Part shown: positions 1 through 7,941 of the stretch, one piece after another
How the letters are laid out: each line of letters begins with the position of its first letter
Numbering within the stretch: the stretch's first letter is position 1
DNA from: a virus
Length of the DNA: 64,000 nucleotides
IMG/VR virus record: IMGVR_UViG_3300017917_001342
Coordinates: 62,001 to 126,000 of that record
Strand: one strand, 5' to 3'
Program-made: the position numbers and the translations under genes
The notes under the pieces: model-generated
Database searches by the model: none
The model's input: only the letters and a program-made list of their open reading frames with translations
What the model was told of the DNA's origin: nothing

Positions 1-831
1 CATGCCATCGACCATGCAGCCTAGCAGTGCAAGTCGCAGCAGTTCTGCCATAGCAGCACGATCGTCTGCATCTGCTGCACATTCCAGTGTATACTTGAAA
101 TCAAACGCATCCCAATGGTTATGGAATTCCATATGACGTAGATAACGATACAGAAGATTATCGTCTTCTTTAGGCATGATCTGCTGAGCAAGTCGGCGAT
201 ATGCAGGCGATTTCATAAATTCCCAGTATTCATCTGAAATGTTATCAGGTCGGTCTTTTGGTGCTCGCGGCATGTTGTATGCAGCAACGCAGCGATCTAC
301 ATACGCAGGAATCTGTTCAGCCAAACGTGCATAGGTCATATTACGTTCATATGCATCATTTGGATCGCTTGCTTTACCATCGCCTACGTAAACGTCAAAT
401 TTCCAATCAGTCCACAGTTGATCTACAACGTCTTTACGTACCATAGCAAAGTACACAGCTTGATTTTTCTTGCCCCAGCCTTTGACAAACATGCGATTTT
501 CATGCACTGCTTCAAAAAATTTGTCAATGTCAAATCCGTCTTTGACAACAGGAATATCGTGGTATTCGTTCTCACCCTGTTCAAGTTCGACCATACGCTG
601 TTTCAAACCTTCAACAAACAGCGGCAGTGCAGCACCAGTGCAGTCTTCGCCCGCACCATAGTCATTGTACACAGCTTCAAATGGTGTCAACACAGGCTTG
701 TACAATGCATGAGTTTCGCAATGACTGCGATAGTCGCTAAGGTCTTCTTCCTTTACAGGGAACACATATACAGCTTCGCCTGAAATGATAGGAAGGTTAG
801 TAAGTCCGCAAGTGTTATTCCAGCAGCCCAT
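1..831 (-). CDS. Hypothetical protein, C-terminus off the window
   Basis: The minus-strand frame is open from ATG at 831 to the window edge, 277 codons with no stop, so the gene continues to the left. AAGGA lies about 9 nt upstream of the ATG, inside the end of the preceding small gene, which suggests translational coupling. The protein is soluble, acidic and rich in aromatic residues, beginning MGCWNNTCGL, with no catalytic motif I recognise. It is the last visible member of a minus-strand run starting at 1497. Function is unknown; reality of the gene is well supported by length and ribosome binding site. Confidence 0.8.
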   Translation of the reverse strand, partial: MGCWNNTCGLTNLPIISGEAVYVFPVKEEDLSDYRSHCETHALYKPVLTPFEAVYNDYGAGEDCTGAALPLFVEGLKQRMVELEQGENEYHDIPVVKDGFDIDKFFEAVHENRMFVKGWGKKNQAVYFAMVRKDVVDQLWTDWKFDVYVGDGKASDPNDAYERNMTYARLAEQIPAYVDRCVAAYNMPRAPKDRPDNISDEYWEFMKSPAYRRLAQQIMPKEDDNLLYRYLRHMEFHNHWDAFDFKYTLECAADADDRAAMAELLRLALLGCMVDGM

Positions 832-834
832 GAT

Positions 835-990
835 TTAATCCTTTTGAAAAAATACAGAATATCCAACCTGTTTACCTTTGTAGTAAAGAGGTTTGACAGT
901 GACGGCTTTGCAGCCTTCTGCACGTTTTTGTGCAGCGTATCGGTTTGCTTCAGGTAACGTGTTTAGTGAGTATCGTGATATGTTAATCAT
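835..990 (-). CDS. Small hypothetical protein, 51 aa
   Basis: A short ORF starting MINISRYSLN and ending FFQKD fills the gap between two minus-strand genes. Its stop lies 3 nt before the next start and its own start overlaps the upstream membrane-protein gene by 8 nt. The middle is basic (AAQKRAEGCKAVTVK). The packing and the ribosome binding site of the next gene lying inside its end support a real gene. No family recognised. Confidence 0.6.
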   Translation of the reverse strand: MINISRYSLNTLPEANRYAAQKRAEGCKAVTVKPLYYKGKQVGYSVFFQKD

Positions 991-1186
991 TTGTTTTACA
1001 CAACATCATAGCGAAAATTACTATCAGTACAGGCCAACTAAGTGCCAACTTCAATTTATTACTATATTTGATAAATTCGTCAGTTTTGCTCATTGCCAGC
1101 ATCTTTATGTAAAGAACCGCTGCAATTACGATGTATACGACTACAATTATAGCCGCTGTTATTGCTGCTGTGATCACGGCGCCCAA
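983..1186 (-). CDS. Small two-helix membrane protein
   Basis: This 67-residue protein has a hydrophobic segment at about residues 3-28, rich in A, I and V, and a second at about 48-62, joined by a charged loop (MSKTDEFIKYSNKLK). It overlaps the genes on both sides by 8-13 nt, as expected for a tight phage operon. It could be a holin-like or superinfection-exclusion-type protein, but nothing in the sequence decides this. Confidence 0.6.
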   Translation of the reverse strand: MGAVITAAITAAIIVVVYIVIAAVLYIKMLAMSKTDEFIKYSNKLKLALSWPVLIVIFAMMLCKTND

Positions 1187-1497
1187 CCTTCATCATATTC
1201 ATATTCGTATTCATCATTTTCTTCGTCATACTCACCGCGAGCTTCTGCAACCCAATCTCTATAGCTTTGTGTGGGTTCACCTGTGGTAAATCGCAGTTCG
1301 GCATGGCCATTGTCCCAGCGTGCTTCTTTACAAATCACAGGTGTACCATGCAGGATACGAGCAACTTGATCCAGCACCCATGCTTTATGATGAGCACCAT
1401 CGATACCACCGTAATACATAATATACTTTAGAGCCCATTGCTCTCGAGTTAGATCGTTACCTTCGGCTGTGTCAAATTCGCCTAGATAGCCTTGCAT
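1174..1497 (-). CDS. Hypothetical acidic-tail protein
   Basis: A 107-residue soluble protein with a strongly acidic, tyrosine-rich C-terminal tail (EYDEENDEYEYEYDEGW). GAGGC sits about 8 nt upstream of the ATG, and a sigma70-like promoter lies at 1529-1557, so this is the first gene of the minus-strand run to the window start. No known domain recognised. Confidence 0.75.
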   Translation of the reverse strand: MQGYLGEFDTAEGNDLTREQWALKYIMYYGGIDGAHHKAWVLDQVARILHGTPVICKEARWDNGHAELRFTTGEPTQSYRDWVAEARGEYDEENDEYEYEYDEGWAP

Positions 1498-1528
1498 AGT
1501 TGTGCCTCGTGATTGTTATTCAACTGTG

Positions 1529-1557
1529 ACACTAGCAGACTGTTTTGAAAATGTCAA
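1529..1557 (-). promoter_or_regulatory. Early sigma70-type promoter
   Basis: On the minus strand TTGACA (1557-1552), a 17-nt spacer and TAGTGT (1534-1529) precede the gene starting at 1497. It is one of several TTGACA promoters serving minus-strand early genes in this window. Confidence 0.65.
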
Positions 1558-1567
1558 TGTCTGCTAC

Positions 1568-1573
1568 TAAATA
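1568..1573 (+). promoter_or_regulatory. Late promoter box TAAATA
   Basis: CTAAATA ends 5 nt before the ATG at 1579, with no ribosome binding site between. With T4 late-promoter geometry the transcript would begin at or next to the A of the ATG, so the mRNA would be leaderless. Confidence 0.6.
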
Positions 1574-1578
1574 TTCCC

Positions 1579-2271
1579 ATGCGTGTAGATGAATTTTTCA
1601 ATCCTATAATAGCGTTGCTGCATGGTAACATGCTGCTTAGCGAAGCCCCTATTGGCACTGCGATAGTAAATCGCAATTGGCGAGAGTATGACCTAGGTGG
1701 GAAACCCGATCGTGATTTTAAACTGTTAGGAAAACTTGGTAGATTTAAGATCGGTGTACAGCCCGAATGGAGTGATTCCATAGACTATGCAGTTGATGTG
1801 TTGATACTTGGTTCTAAAAATACTGTAGTTGGCAAAATCAACATTACTCGAGACGACCGATCGAATAGAAAGATTGCATTTTGGTCTATACACCAATCAA
1901 TACTACACAAAGACCTGCAAGGTCGAGGCATAATGCCTAAAGTCTATGCGTTTTTAGTAAACCACGGCTATAACCTTCGTGCTGACAGTGAACAAAGTGC
2001 AGGTGGACAAAACATCTGGGCTAAGCTAGCAAGGGATCCCAGTGTCAATGTCTATGCTGCATTGTACAATGAAAAAACAGGTGAAACTGAATTTTCTGAT
2101 GTAGATGGTGCTAGACAGCTACAGGCTAATTTTTATCTCTATCAGGATGAAATGGATGAAGAACTCAAATACATTGAGCACGAAATTGATTCGCTACGTG
2201 ATATCAGAGATCGCATCAATGATGATTATTTGGCTTTACCGAAAGATGATGAAGAAGCTGAAAAAAACTAA
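1579..2271 (+). CDS. GNAT-like protein, possible upstream half of a frameshifted gene
   Basis: The 230-residue product starts MRVDEFFNP, one of several related short leaders in this block. A GNAT-like core is suggested by GRGIMPKVYAFLV followed by LRADSEQSAGGQNIWAKLARDP, around residues 113-155. The C-terminus (about 195-230) is an acidic predicted coiled coil. The frame stops at TAA 2269-2271 directly after A AAA AAC (2262-2268). The -1 frame is then open for 66 codons of coil-like sequence and runs into the repeat protein ending at 2729, so the two halves may be one protein. The acetyltransferase assignment is tentative. Confidence 0.7.
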   Translation: MRVDEFFNPIIALLHGNMLLSEAPIGTAIVNRNWREYDLGGKPDRDFKLLGKLGRFKIGVQPEWSDSIDYAVDVLILGSKNTVVGKINITRDDRSNRKIAFWSIHQSILHKDLQGRGIMPKVYAFLVNHGYNLRADSEQSAGGQNIWAKLARDPSVNVYAALYNEKTGETEFSDVDGARQLQANFYLYQDEMDEELKYIEHEIDSLRDIRDRINDDYLALPKDDEEAEKN

Positions 2272-2729
2272 GTGACGAATACAATAGACTCACTGACCAG
2301 CTAGACAAATTAGACTCTGAATACAGCGAACTGAAATATAAACAGCGCGACGAAGCTCGTAAACAACTCTATCTCTTAGCTATACCCGCAGAACAATCAA
2401 TACCTGTAAATGAAGACGACGACGAAGATGAAGAACTACGTCGCGAAAATCAAAGTGATTTAGAAATGGTGCAAATAGATGGTATGAATATCATGTACCT
2501 ACACAACCCTAGAGAAATCGTACAGCTTGCCGCAGTAAAACAAAATCCCTACGCTATCTATGAAATTGATAATCTAAAATCCAAAACAGTGATATTAACA
2601 GCCATCTTAGGTTTACTAAGACGCGACAGCCTTAGAAATGCAAAACGTCTAACAGTGGAATTTCGTAAGAAATACCCCGATTGGCCAGAATGGGAAACCA
2701 TTACTCGCAGTTTGAAGGCTATACAATAA
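2268..2729 (+). CDS. DUF4116-like protein, -1 frame continuation
   Basis: This frame runs from 2268 without a start codon until ATG 2466, which has no clear ribosome binding site. The first 66 codons (LSDEYNRLTDQLDKLDSEYS and on, then an acidic stretch) look coding and continue the coiled coil of the previous gene. The second part has one repeat unit (REIVQLAAVKQNPYAIYEID) and a C-terminal module with WPEWETITRSLKAI, shared with proteins ending at 3340, 12823 and 15884. Expression is either by -1 frameshifting at 2262-2268 or from ATG 2466. A true indel or a homopolymer base error is the alternative. Confidence 0.6.
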   Translation, partial: LSDEYNRLTDQLDKLDSEYSELKYKQRDEARKQLYLLAIPAEQSIPVNEDDDEDEELRRENQSDLEMVQIDGMNIMYLHNPREIVQLAAVKQNPYAIYEIDNLKSKTVILTAILGLLRRDSLRNAKRLTVEFRKKYPDWPEWETITRSLKAIQ

Positions 2730-3340
2730 TGCGTATAAATGAAATCAACTCCCACAATTTGAATACTGCAAGTGAAGCCGAGCAATTGGCTGCGGTAAAA
2801 AAGGATGGATATGCAATTCAATGGATACACGATCCCAGTGAGGCAGTGCAATTAGCTGCGGTGCAACAGAATGTACGGGCAATCCAAAACATCAAAAATC
2901 CCAGTGAGAGTGCGCAATTAGCTGCTGTGAATCATAATGTATGGGCAATACAAGGCATCAAAAATCCCAGTGAGAGTGCGCAATTAACTGCGGTGCAACA
3001 GAATGTACTGGCAATCCAATACATCAAAAATCCCAGTGAGAGTGCGCAATTAGCTGCTGTGAATCATAATGGATTGGTAATAAAATTCATAAAAAATCCC
3101 AGTGAGGCAGTGCAATTAGCTGCGGTGCAACAGAATGGCGCAGCAATCTTCCACATACTAACTCTCAATTCCACACAGTTAGATGATGCGGATACCAAAC
3201 GCATCATTATGGTTGCAGTTTTAAAATTGATAAAAAGTAATAAGTTATCTGATGCTAAACTACTTACTGACTATCTATCCGAACACCACGTCGACTGGCC
3301 GGAACTGGCAGTAATAAATCGTAGCTTAAAGGCGATATAG
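2729..3340 (+). CDS. DUF4116-like repeat protein
   Basis: The start MRINEINSHN was chosen at 2729 because the ATG overlaps the previous stop (TAATG). The upstream ATG at 2681 lies inside the previous gene. The 203-residue protein carries six 22-residue repeats of the type PSESAQLAAVxQNxxAIxxI at about residues 14-143, resembling DUF4116 repeats. A C-terminal module with DWPELAVINRSLKAI follows. Units alternate between QQN and NHN, a trace of two-unit duplication. The role is unknown. The short leader is shared with neighbouring kinase-like proteins. Confidence 0.75.
   Translation: MRINEINSHNLNTASEAEQLAAVKKDGYAIQWIHDPSEAVQLAAVQQNVRAIQNIKNPSESAQLAAVNHNVWAIQGIKNPSESAQLTAVQQNVLAIQYIKNPSESAQLAAVNHNGLVIKFIKNPSEAVQLAAVQQNGAAIFHILTLNSTQLDDADTKRIIMVAVLKLIKSNKLSDAKLLTDYLSEHHVDWPELAVINRSLKAI
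2768..3157 (+). repeat. 66-bp tandem repeats, six units
   Basis: In-frame units start at 2768, 2834, 2900, 2966, 3032 and 3098, each opening with cccagtgag or a close variant. Units 2, 4 and 6 share caacag and units 3 and 5 share aatcat at the same place, so the array probably grew by duplication of a 132-bp pair. Confidence 0.85.
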
Positions 3341-3342
3341 TA

Positions 3343-3948
3343 ATGCGTATAAACGAGTTAACACCTTATCGCAGAGATCCAAACTACAAAAAGGCTCAGG
3401 AAATATTTGCAGATCCTGAAACTGGATTACCACCTAGACGCAAATCCAAGCTTGCAAAACTAACTGCATGGTTAGATTCGCATGGCTTTAAAGTAGTAGG
3501 ACAAGGTTCGTTCGGTGCTGTATATGAAAAGCCTGGTTACCCTTGGGTATTCAAAGTATTCAACAAAGATCCTGCATACATGCATTTCCTACGTTATGCA
3601 ATGGCACATCAAGGCAACCCACATTTGCCTAAGATACGCGGTGTGATGAAAATAGACAACAACACCTATGTTGTACGTATGGAAAATCTCAAAGAAATAC
3701 CATTGGGATCAGAACCAGCTACTAAGCTGGTAAAGATACTACACAATATGGACAGCTACGGCGACATAGACGAAAAAGATGTAGACTGGATTAAGAAAAC
3801 ACTGCCTGGTATACACAACTTCTTTATGACATTTCCGCTAGGTGGTTACGAATACGATATTCACTATCAGAATCTCATGATGCGCGGCAATACCATAGTA
3901 ATAGTTGATCCACTGTATGATTGGCACGGAATGGAAGGCGACGAATGA
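3343..3948 (+). CDS. Protein-kinase-fold protein 1
   Basis: A 201-residue minimal kinase-like protein. It has a glycine loop GQGSFGAVYE at about residue 53, a candidate ATP-binding lysine in WVFKVF, a catalytic-loop-like segment DIHYQNLMMRG at about 175, and VDPL where kinases have DFG. The loop has the order D-x-H-x-x-N rather than the usual H-x-D. It begins MRINELTPY and starts 2 nt after the previous stop. Two paralogues follow at once. The substrate is unknown; it could act on host proteins or small molecules. Confidence 0.75.
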   Translation: MRINELTPYRRDPNYKKAQEIFADPETGLPPRRKSKLAKLTAWLDSHGFKVVGQGSFGAVYEKPGYPWVFKVFNKDPAYMHFLRYAMAHQGNPHLPKIRGVMKIDNNTYVVRMENLKEIPLGSEPATKLVKILHNMDSYGDIDEKDVDWIKKTLPGIHNFFMTFPLGGYEYDIHYQNLMMRGNTIVIVDPLYDWHGMEGDE

Positions 3949-4580
3949 AACTCAACGACTTATTTGAACGCCATTACCGTACTGTGCCTGCATATCAAAC
4001 TGCTAAGGCTGCGTTTGAACCTGTGACTGATCCAGAGTTAACACCAAATAAACGTAGGCAAGCAGGTGACGCTGCGTTAGCAAAATTCAACAACTACATG
4101 GACGAAAACGGTTTTGAAAAACTAGGGCAAGGTGCATTTGGTGCTGTATATGAAAAGCCTGGTTATCCTTGGGTATTTAAATTGTTTGCCAATGATGCAG
4201 CGTATCTTGCATGGATTAACTACGTTGCCACTCACCAAAACAATGAGCATGTTCCTAAACTCAAAGGCAAACCTTTTAGAATAACTGACGGTGTATTTGC
4301 AGTGCGTATGGAAAAATTGAGTCGCATGCCCGACACTTGGTGGGATGACCCGCTGTTAGATATGACAGTATATGGTGGTATAACCGCAGAGAATAGAAGA
4401 AAATTAAAAGAACTAGGGCATGAAGATCTAGCCGATGTACTAAGTGCAATTCATCAGTTGGCTCACGGTAATCCTAACAATGACTGGAACACTGACATGC
4501 ACGGTGGTAATATACTGATGCGCGGTGATATACCTGTTATTACAGATCCCCTAGTTGATCGCACTACCTTTGGAAAATAG
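3945..4580 (+). CDS. Protein-kinase-fold protein 2
   Basis: Paralogue of the preceding protein, 211 residues, starting MKLNDLFERH at an ATGA overlap. It keeps the glycine loop GQGAFGAVYE, VFKLF, the loop DMHGGNILMRG and TDPL. Its N-terminal half carries the same YRTVPAYQTAKAAF-type helix as the third copy. The tandem arrangement and clear similarity show local duplication. Function inferred only from the fold motifs. Confidence 0.75.
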   Translation: MKLNDLFERHYRTVPAYQTAKAAFEPVTDPELTPNKRRQAGDAALAKFNNYMDENGFEKLGQGAFGAVYEKPGYPWVFKLFANDAAYLAWINYVATHQNNEHVPKLKGKPFRITDGVFAVRMEKLSRMPDTWWDDPLLDMTVYGGITAENRRKLKELGHEDLADVLSAIHQLAHGNPNNDWNTDMHGGNILMRGDIPVITDPLVDRTTFGK

Positions 4581-4589
4581 GCATAGACT

Positions 4590-5291
4590 ATGATACTGGA
4601 AGAGTTATTTTTTGTAGAAAATTACATATTAGATGAGATAACTCACTACAGAAACCTACCTGCATATCAAGCAGCTAAAGACGCATTTACTGGTGTAGGT
4701 CGTACTGGTCATTACGATGCTATGAAAAAGTTCAAGCAGTTTATGCAAGACAACGATTTCAAACGTCTAGGAGGCGGTGCATTTGGTGAAGTCTATGAAA
4801 AGGAAGGCTATCCCTGGGTATTCAAAGTATTTCACGGTGATCCTGCATACTTGGATTTTATACGTTATGCAATTGCACATCAAAGCAATCCACATGTACC
4901 AAAAGTCAAAGGACAGCCGTTTCGTATAGATGATAAAACCTATGCTATACGTATAGAAAAGCTACAGCCGTGGAGTGATTATTTCGACGTTAAAAGTGAA
5001 AACGGCACAACACTAATGGATTTTCTGCGTTGGTGGAACCCGCCATTGAAACAGGAACAAATAGAATTTTTGAAACAACGCAATGTCGAAGGATTAGTAG
5101 AAGTGCTTAACGGGCTCGCAGCACTGTGTCGTAGTAAAAATTACAGATTAGATCTACACTACGGTAATGTCATGCGACGAGGCAATACACCAGTTATTGC
5201 AGATCCTCTGGTTGATGACAAGAGTATGGAAAAAAGCAAGCCGCCGATGACTATGCCTGCAAGACCTGGCCGTGCTACTAGATCTGGATAA
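4590..5291 (+). CDS. Protein-kinase-fold protein 3
   Basis: Third tandem paralogue, 233 residues, start MILEELFFVE. Motifs are GGGAFGEVYE, WVFKVF, DLHYGNVMRRG and ADPL, with a C-terminal basic tail rich in P, R and G. It is the last gene of the plus-strand set; the next gene is convergent and ends 4 nt away. As with its neighbours the aspartate of the DFG position is kept as DP. Confidence 0.75.
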   Translation: MILEELFFVENYILDEITHYRNLPAYQAAKDAFTGVGRTGHYDAMKKFKQFMQDNDFKRLGGGAFGEVYEKEGYPWVFKVFHGDPAYLDFIRYAIAHQSNPHVPKVKGQPFRIDDKTYAIRIEKLQPWSDYFDVKSENGTTLMDFLRWWNPPLKQEQIEFLKQRNVEGLVEVLNGLAALCRSKNYRLDLHYGNVMRRGNTPVIADPLVDDKSMEKSKPPMTMPARPGRATRSG

Positions 5292-5295
5292 GTTT

Positions 5296-5511
5296 TTATT
5301 TTAAGCCGTGCAGTCTACAGAGGCTTTTATGTCCATCTTCGGCTGCGTCTTGAGACTCGTAAAACGCCAAGGTTTCAGTTCCGTTTTCGCTGGACATCAC
5401 TGTGGTATATTTGCCATGTCTGCTAGTAAACTGTAATTCGTAAGTTGATAAACGTATAGTTTCTAAATTAGATAACCCGCCATCACTCGAAGATATTTGC
5501 CACAGTGCCAT
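5296..5511 (-). CDS. Small conserved-type protein, 71 aa
   Basis: Paralogue of the next gene upstream. Both have GGL followed by an arginine-serine-threonine strand (TIRLSTYE here, TVRVSTIE there) and end with a helix A-x-x-GHxSxCRxxG. AAAGG precedes the ATG by about 7 nt. The pattern suggests a small alpha-beta fold of unknown role. Confidence 0.7.
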   Translation of the reverse strand: MALWQISSSDGGLSNLETIRLSTYELQFTSRHGKYTTVMSSENGTETLAFYESQDAAEDGHKSLCRLHGLK

Positions 5512-5534
5512 GTCAGACCTTTCTTAGTACATGC

Positions 5535-5801
5535 TCAGGGATATTTAACACCGTATTCACGACAGATACTAGCATGTCCGGCTGCTGCTTCTGCAACAGT
5601 ATCATAACGTTCTACAACATCACTGTCAGTGACAGTGTAAGTTGCAGCGGTGTCATCAAACTTCAAACCAAACACACAGGTTTCGTAACGGTATCCAAAA
5701 TCAAAATCTTTGATCTTAGGCATTTCAATTGTGCTTACACGAACTGTTGCAGGACGAAGCAGTCCGCCATTGTTAGAATCCAAGTGCCAACGATTATCCA
5801 T
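5535..5801 (-). CDS. Small conserved-type protein, 88 aa
   Basis: Paralogue of the 5296-5511 gene, with GGLLRPATVRVSTIE at about residues 12-26 and AAAGHASICREYGVK at the C-terminus. It lies between that gene and the deaminase in the same orientation, so all three are probably co-transcribed. No known family recognised. Confidence 0.7.
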   Translation of the reverse strand: MDNRWHLDSNNGGLLRPATVRVSTIEMPKIKDFDFGYRYETCVFGLKFDDTAATYTVTDSDVVERYDTVAEAAAGHASICREYGVKYP

Positions 5802-5815
5802 CTCAGTGTCCTCAG

Positions 5816-6124
5816 TTAGGTGTGTACAACTTCTTTGATACCTGCTGCACGAATTGCACTTTCACAAACCGGGCAGGGTTTCGCATTCTTAGGATTGCCT
5901 TCACTGTCATAACGCATTACAACAATTCTGTGTGCTTTGTCAAGACTGCGACATTTAGCAATGGCGTGAATTTCTGCATGAAGAAAAATCTTGTCGCACA
6001 GCCCTACAGCATCTGCATGTTTCTTTTGCAGCGGATGAGTTTTCACATAGGAATTCTTACCTACGCTGATAATACGACCGCGCTTGTCGTAGATAAATGC
6101 AGTGATTTCAAAACGTTTTTTCAT
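5816..6124 (-). CDS. dCMP/cytidine-deaminase-like enzyme
   Basis: Zinc-dependent deaminase motifs are visible: HAEIHAI at about residues 60-66 and PCPVC near the C-terminus, giving the HAE and PCxxC zinc-ligand pattern. In T4-like phages such enzymes convert dCMP to dUMP for dTTP synthesis. The start MKKRFEITAF at 6124 is preferred over the in-frame ATG at 6160 because the promoter -10 lies at 6151-6156 and places the transcript start between them. The 102-residue length is short for dCMP deaminase, so the exact substrate is uncertain. Confidence 0.75.
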   Translation of the reverse strand: MKKRFEITAFIYDKRGRIISVGKNSYVKTHPLQKKHADAVGLCDKIFLHAEIHAIAKCRSLDKAHRIVVMRYDSEGNPKNAKPCPVCESAIRAAGIKEVVHT

Positions 6125-6137
6125 GTTGCACAATATT

Positions 6138-6180
6138 GTTGACAGCGTTGCTAATAGCATGTGTGTGCAACGCTGTCAAC
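6138..6180 (-). promoter_or_regulatory. Early promoter inside a perfect 14-bp inverted repeat
   Basis: GTTGACAGCGTTGC (6138-6151) and GCAACGCTGTCAAC (6167-6180) are perfect inverted copies. The minus-strand promoter has TTGACA at 6179-6174, 17 nt, then TATTAG at 6156-6151, so the -35 lies in one arm. The dyad could be an operator or a symmetric promoter pair. Confidence 0.65.
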
Positions 6181-6184
6181 CAAA

Positions 6185-7381
6185 TTAGTTATCACCCTCA
6201 AAGTGATAGGACCATGCATACCCTCCCCACAGGTGACGCACAGCATCAACTTTGGTTTGAGTATTACAGTTCTTGCGGATAATGTCCAGCAGCATATCCG
6301 AAACCTTACGGCCTTGGAAGCAGCCAAACACAATCTGCGGCGCAACCGGATCATTCTTTTCGATCGTCGGTTTCCATTCAAGTGCATAACGCTTGCGGTC
6401 AAGCCCGCTGGCAACAACAGTGTTGAAGTAGCGTTCGTAGCTATGAACCGATTGGTTAAATCCGCTCCAAAACTCAGCTTCAAACTGTTCAACACGGTGA
6501 CGATCTTCTTCGAGCATGAACGACTTGGTATCGTCAAGTTTTTCGTTGACGATCAAATCGATTACGTTCTTTTCCATCGTGATGTTGTCTTTGGTCTTGT
6601 GGATACGACAGTACCAGTCGCCTTTGACTTTGAGCATTTGCCCATTGTCGAAGCGAATGATCCAACCTTCCATGCCTTCAGTTTCGCGAGTTTCCGCAAT
6701 CAGCATAGCCATGTTAGCAGCAGTGCCTTCATATGCACGGACAATGTCCAAGTCATACTCAGCAGCCACAGCTTGCATGGTTTCATAGCTATCGTAGCTA
6801 CCATTAACATTGTTGCGGATCGCAATCAACACCAACCGATCAGTCGGGTAGTCAATCACAATACGTTGCTTACGGCTGCACCATTCAAATACCATGGTTT
6901 TATCCAGGTCTTGCATTGCTTTAGCAGCACGTTCGTAGTTGACGTGATTAGCTACAAACAGTTCAGCACCCATGCTAACGTCGGTGATGCCCATCTTGGT
7001 ACCCCAACGGATACCAGCAGCAGTGAACACCGGCGTGATCATCGATCCATCCAGCTTTTCAAGAATCACATGCGGCGCAGACCAATCAATTTGATTTTCC
7101 TGCGTTTCATCGCGTTCGTTAACGTTGAAAAACTTGTGCAGTCGACGCGACATCAGTGAGCCATCTTTGTAGAACAGCATCCCGCGGCATTCACGACGAA
7201 TAGCAGCATGCAGGTCGTAAACACCGTCTACAACGACTTGCGGAAAAGTGTCGGGCATGTTAACCATATAGTTAACAACGTAGCCCCAATCACGTTCGGC
7301 AACGATAAATTCGTCGCGACCTTCAATAGCCGGACGCACATCATCAAGATGCTTAATCTTCGGAAATTCATAGTGCAACAT
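6185..7381 (-). CDS. rnlA: RNA ligase, T4 Rnl1 family
   Basis: The 398-residue protein carries nucleotidyltransferase motifs. Motif I is EKLDGSM at about residue 102, with the AMP-accepting lysine. It is preceded by RECRGMLF, and followed by EGWIIRF (motif IV) and LKVKGDWY (motif V). Length is close to T4 RNA ligase 1 (374 aa). The T4 enzyme seals RNA 5-phosphate and 3-hydroxyl ends, classically to repair tRNAs cut by host anticodon nucleases. That fits a phage with a large tRNA cluster. A sigma70-type promoter lies at 7415-7442. Confidence 0.9.
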   Translation of the reverse strand: MLHYEFPKIKHLDDVRPAIEGRDEFIVAERDWGYVVNYMVNMPDTFPQVVVDGVYDLHAAIRRECRGMLFYKDGSLMSRRLHKFFNVNERDETQENQIDWSAPHVILEKLDGSMITPVFTAAGIRWGTKMGITDVSMGAELFVANHVNYERAAKAMQDLDKTMVFEWCSRKQRIVIDYPTDRLVLIAIRNNVNGSYDSYETMQAVAAEYDLDIVRAYEGTAANMAMLIAETRETEGMEGWIIRFDNGQMLKVKGDWYCRIHKTKDNITMEKNVIDLIVNEKLDDTKSFMLEEDRHRVEQFEAEFWSGFNQSVHSYERYFNTVVASGLDRKRYALEWKPTIEKNDPVAPQIVFGCFQGRKVSDMLLDIIRKNCNTQTKVDAVRHLWGGYAWSYHFEGDN

Positions 7382-7414
7382 GTTATCGCCTTTCGGTGTC
7401 TGTGTGTATGATTG

Positions 7415-7442
7415 ACAATAGCAGAAACACTGCTACTGTCAA
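7415..7442 (-). promoter_or_regulatory. Early promoter for RNA ligase
   Basis: Minus-strand TTGACA (7442-7437), 16-nt spacer, TATTGT (7420-7415). The segment is also an imperfect dyad, with TTGACAATAGCAG opposite CTGCTACTGTCAA. Confidence 0.65.
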
Positions 7443-7467
7443 CCAAGTTTTTAAGGGGGTTTAGTGA

Positions 7468-7941
7468 TTATCGACCTGATTTACCAGATACTTTAGGAAT
7501 CTTAGACATAACCTTTTTGCAATAACTGCTAGGCTTTTTGCCTACTCTGGCATTGGTCCCGCGGTTATAGAGTGTAGCAGCCTTACAGAAATCACCCTTG
7601 GCAGTGTCAAGAGCTAGTTTAAGGTATTGCATACTCCAGGTTAGGTTTATTTCTGGGTTGAGCAGCGCCGAACACTTACCCTTAAATCCCAGACCCCTAG
7701 CAGTGCCACAACGGATCTGACCCAGACCGTAGTTACCACTACTATATGCTCGCGGATCGAAATTACTTTCGACCGAAACGATAGCGTATGCCAGCGAGAA
7801 TGGCACGTTTTGGTCCTTGGCCTTGTCAGCTAGAAGCTGAACCAGTGTTGACTTGCTATCATCTTTTTCAACACTGGACCCCCACGCCTTGCAGCTAACG
7901 CATGCAAGTAGCAGGGCTACGACCATGATCTTCAACTTCAT
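7468..7941 (-). CDS. Lytic transglycosylase (SLT type), putative lipoprotein
   Basis: The N-terminus MKLKIMVVALLLAC is a lipoprotein-like signal ending in LLAC. The mature part has the transglycosylase signature: the catalytic glutamate in AIVSVESNFDP, then GNYGLGQIRCGTARGLG and later AATLYNRGTN. Such enzymes cut peptidoglycan glycan strands. A TAAATA box (7954-7949 on the minus strand) ends 7 nt before the ATG, suggesting late expression. The role could be host lysis or local wall opening. Confidence 0.85.
   Translation of the reverse strand: MKLKIMVVALLLACVSCKAWGSSVEKDDSKSTLVQLLADKAKDQNVPFSLAYAIVSVESNFDPRAYSSGNYGLGQIRCGTARGLGFKGKCSALLNPEINLTWSMQYLKLALDTAKGDFCKAATLYNRGTNARVGKKPSSYCKKVMSKIPKVSGKSGR

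Noticed and set aside
2768-3157. CRISPR-like array
   Set aside because: The 66-bp units are in-frame protein repeats with no spacers.
6161-7411. Long plus-strand ORFs opposite the RNA ligase
   Set aside because: The minus frame has all ligase motifs; the plus ORFs are shadows without ribosome binding sites.
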